Positions 4,399 through 5,477 of a DNA stretch of 5,477 nt are shown in pieces (position 1 is the first letter of the stretch; each line of letters opens with the position of its first letter). Where the stretch lies: contig DAOUUM010000230.1 in the NCBI GenBank assembly GCA_030668165.1, positions 1 through 5,477 on the forward strand, in the 5' to 3' direction. The notes under the pieces are model-generated. The model did not search any database, was not told the origin of the DNA, and was given only the letters and a program-made list of their open reading frames with translations. The position numbers and the translations under genes are program-made. This stretch comes from Candidatus Heimdallarchaeota archaeon. Lineage in GTDB: Archaea > Asgardarchaeota > Heimdallarchaeia > Heimdallarchaeales > Kariarchaeaceae.

Positions 4399-5475
4399 TT
4401 ATTCTACCATTCCACCACAGGTGTGACAATACTGGGCTGTGGCACTTAGTTTTATATTACACTCGGTACAAACCTTGAATATGGTATTATTCAGTGGTTT
4501 ACCCCTTACCTGGTTAATTATCTTATGAATGGTCTTTGATGCATAGGGAAGCAATCTATCTGTAGATTTTTCAGATTTTTCCGCAGATTCTCTGGGACGA
4601 ACTGGTGGGTTTTCATGATCCTCGATTTTCTGGGTTGATTTCTCAGGAACATCGAGATGACTATCAGCAACCTGCATGGCAAGTGGTTTAGGTAGTGTTG
4701 CGGGGGTCACATCATTCAGATAGGCTCTAATACTCATCATTGAGCTGGAGGCACTTATTTTCTCATTGTTATGATAATATATCAGGTATAATATGATGGG
4801 AATTCCTAAAAATCCATAATGCACACCATATGATAATATTGCAAAATAAGATATCATAAGTGAGATCCGAGCAGTTGCCAATTTTCGGGATACAGGATTA
4901 CTCAATCTCAACAATTCCTTGATATTATTTATGATATTTTTTAGTCCTGCTGTGAATGAAATCATGTTCAAACCAGTGGCCAGGGATAACAATCCCAGGT
5001 CAGAGAGGAAGAACACATAGATGCTACTTGCAATTAGTATAATAAACAGGATCACCGTTAGATTGATCTGATAATTGGCCAGCAGGATAAGTGCAAAACT
5101 CAAACCAATTGAAATTAATGAAGAAAAGAAGTAGGAGATTACTATCTGAACGGTGGTGAATTTGAACTTGTTATTCTGATTAGCTGCAAGATCAGGAGCA
5201 TAATTATTGAATAAAAATACGTTCTTGTAAGCTGCAACAAAAATCAGTGGTATTATCATGAAAATCGTGAAATATACGGATGGTTGACTTAGTTCCAACA
5301 GCATTATCACTGTGGTCAATACAATAAGACTGTACACAATCGGAATTAAAATGTGGATTAACTTGCTCTTTTTAGAGTGTAGGGGCGTCTCATATACATT
5401 ATCATCCCGACCGAATATATCAGATGCAATTCTCCCTAATAGAAATTCTGCCGATGCAGTATCTAAGGTAACCAC
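4399..5475 (-). CDS. Multi-pass membrane protein with C-terminal zinc ribbon (5' end uncertain)
   Basis: At least 358 residues. The first codon visible as a possible start is GTG at 5473-5475, but the frame is still open at the window edge, so the true start may lie outside. Hydrophobic segments are at about 39-60, 66-84, 108-133, 137-160 and 204-234 (the last long enough for one or two passes), giving five or six membrane helices. A polar linker rich in Pro, Glu, Ser and Lys (about 255-305) leads to a short basic helical region and a terminal zinc ribbon with Cys336, Cys339, Cys350 and Cys353 (C-x2-C-x10-C-x2-C). The ribbon should be cytoplasmic, but I cannot derive topology with certainty. 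I recognise no transporter or enzyme family in the membrane part. It is followed after 85 bases by the channel gene. Confidence 0.85.
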   Translation of the reverse strand: MVTLDTASAEFLLGRIASDIFGRDDNVYETPLHSKKSKLIHILIPIVYSLIVLTTVIMLLELSQPSVYFTIFMIIPLIFVAAYKNVFLFNNYAPDLAANQNNKFKFTTVQIVISYFFSSLISIGLSFALILLANYQINLTVILFIILIASSIYVFFLSDLGLLSLATGLNMISFTAGLKNIINNIKELLRLSNPVSRKLATARISLMISYFAILSYGVHYGFLGIPIILYLIYYHNNEKISASSSMMSIRAYLNDVTPATLPKPLAMQVADSHLDVPEKSTQKIEDHENPPVRPRESAEKSEKSTDRLLPYASKTIHKIINQVRGKPLNNTIFKVCTECNIKLSATAQYCHTCGGMVE

Positions 5476-5477
5476 AA

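Noticed and set aside
1..5477. CRISPR array, insertion sequence, tRNA or long direct repeats
   Set aside because: I found no regularly spaced repeats, no transposase, no terminal inverted repeats and no tRNA-like T-arm in either strand by eye.

Overview
The window is A+T-rich and looks like chromosomal DNA of an Asgard archaeon (Promethearchaeota). Two of the six substantially complete protein genes are of kinds otherwise typical of eukaryotes: a Rab/Ras-like small GTPase and a gelsolin-domain protein. Archaeal-type TATA boxes and short, often non-ATG-started genes fit the same assignment. This is an inference from gene content; no marker gene fixes the lineage further.

All confident genes are on the minus strand, so transcription runs from right to left. 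At the right edge (4399-5475) is a multi-pass membrane protein with a C-terminal zinc ribbon, whose start may lie outside the window. Next come a divergent aquaporin/glycerol-facilitator family channel (3597-4313) and a membrane-anchored protein with a helical middle region and an eight-ligand RING/PHD-like zinc domain (2600-3499). A 487-base stretch without a convincing protein gene follows. It holds a G+C-rich island (about 49% G+C over 2181-2460, against about 29% in 2461-2580) behind a strong TATA box, which I read as a structured noncoding RNA gene. It has a nested fold with partial resemblance to RNase P RNA and, more weakly, to SRP 7S RNA, but it does not satisfy either family's diagnostic core.

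Left of the RNA are a small two-helix membrane protein (1788-2111), a protein with one gelsolin-like domain and an unrecognised C-terminal half (1090-1701), and the small GTPase (418-963, probably started at a TTG). At the far left an open plus-strand frame (2-190) may be the 3' end of a gene converging on the GTPase.

Intergenic gaps of roughly 85-130 bases, and recognisable TATA boxes in some of them, suggest mostly separate transcription units. The GTPase, gelsolin-domain protein, solenoid/RING-like membrane protein and zinc-ribbon membrane protein could be read as a membrane/cytoskeleton neighbourhood, but adjacency is the only support for that. The best candidates for something undescribed are the structured RNA, the membrane-solenoid-RING-like protein, and the C-terminal domain attached to the gelsolin module.
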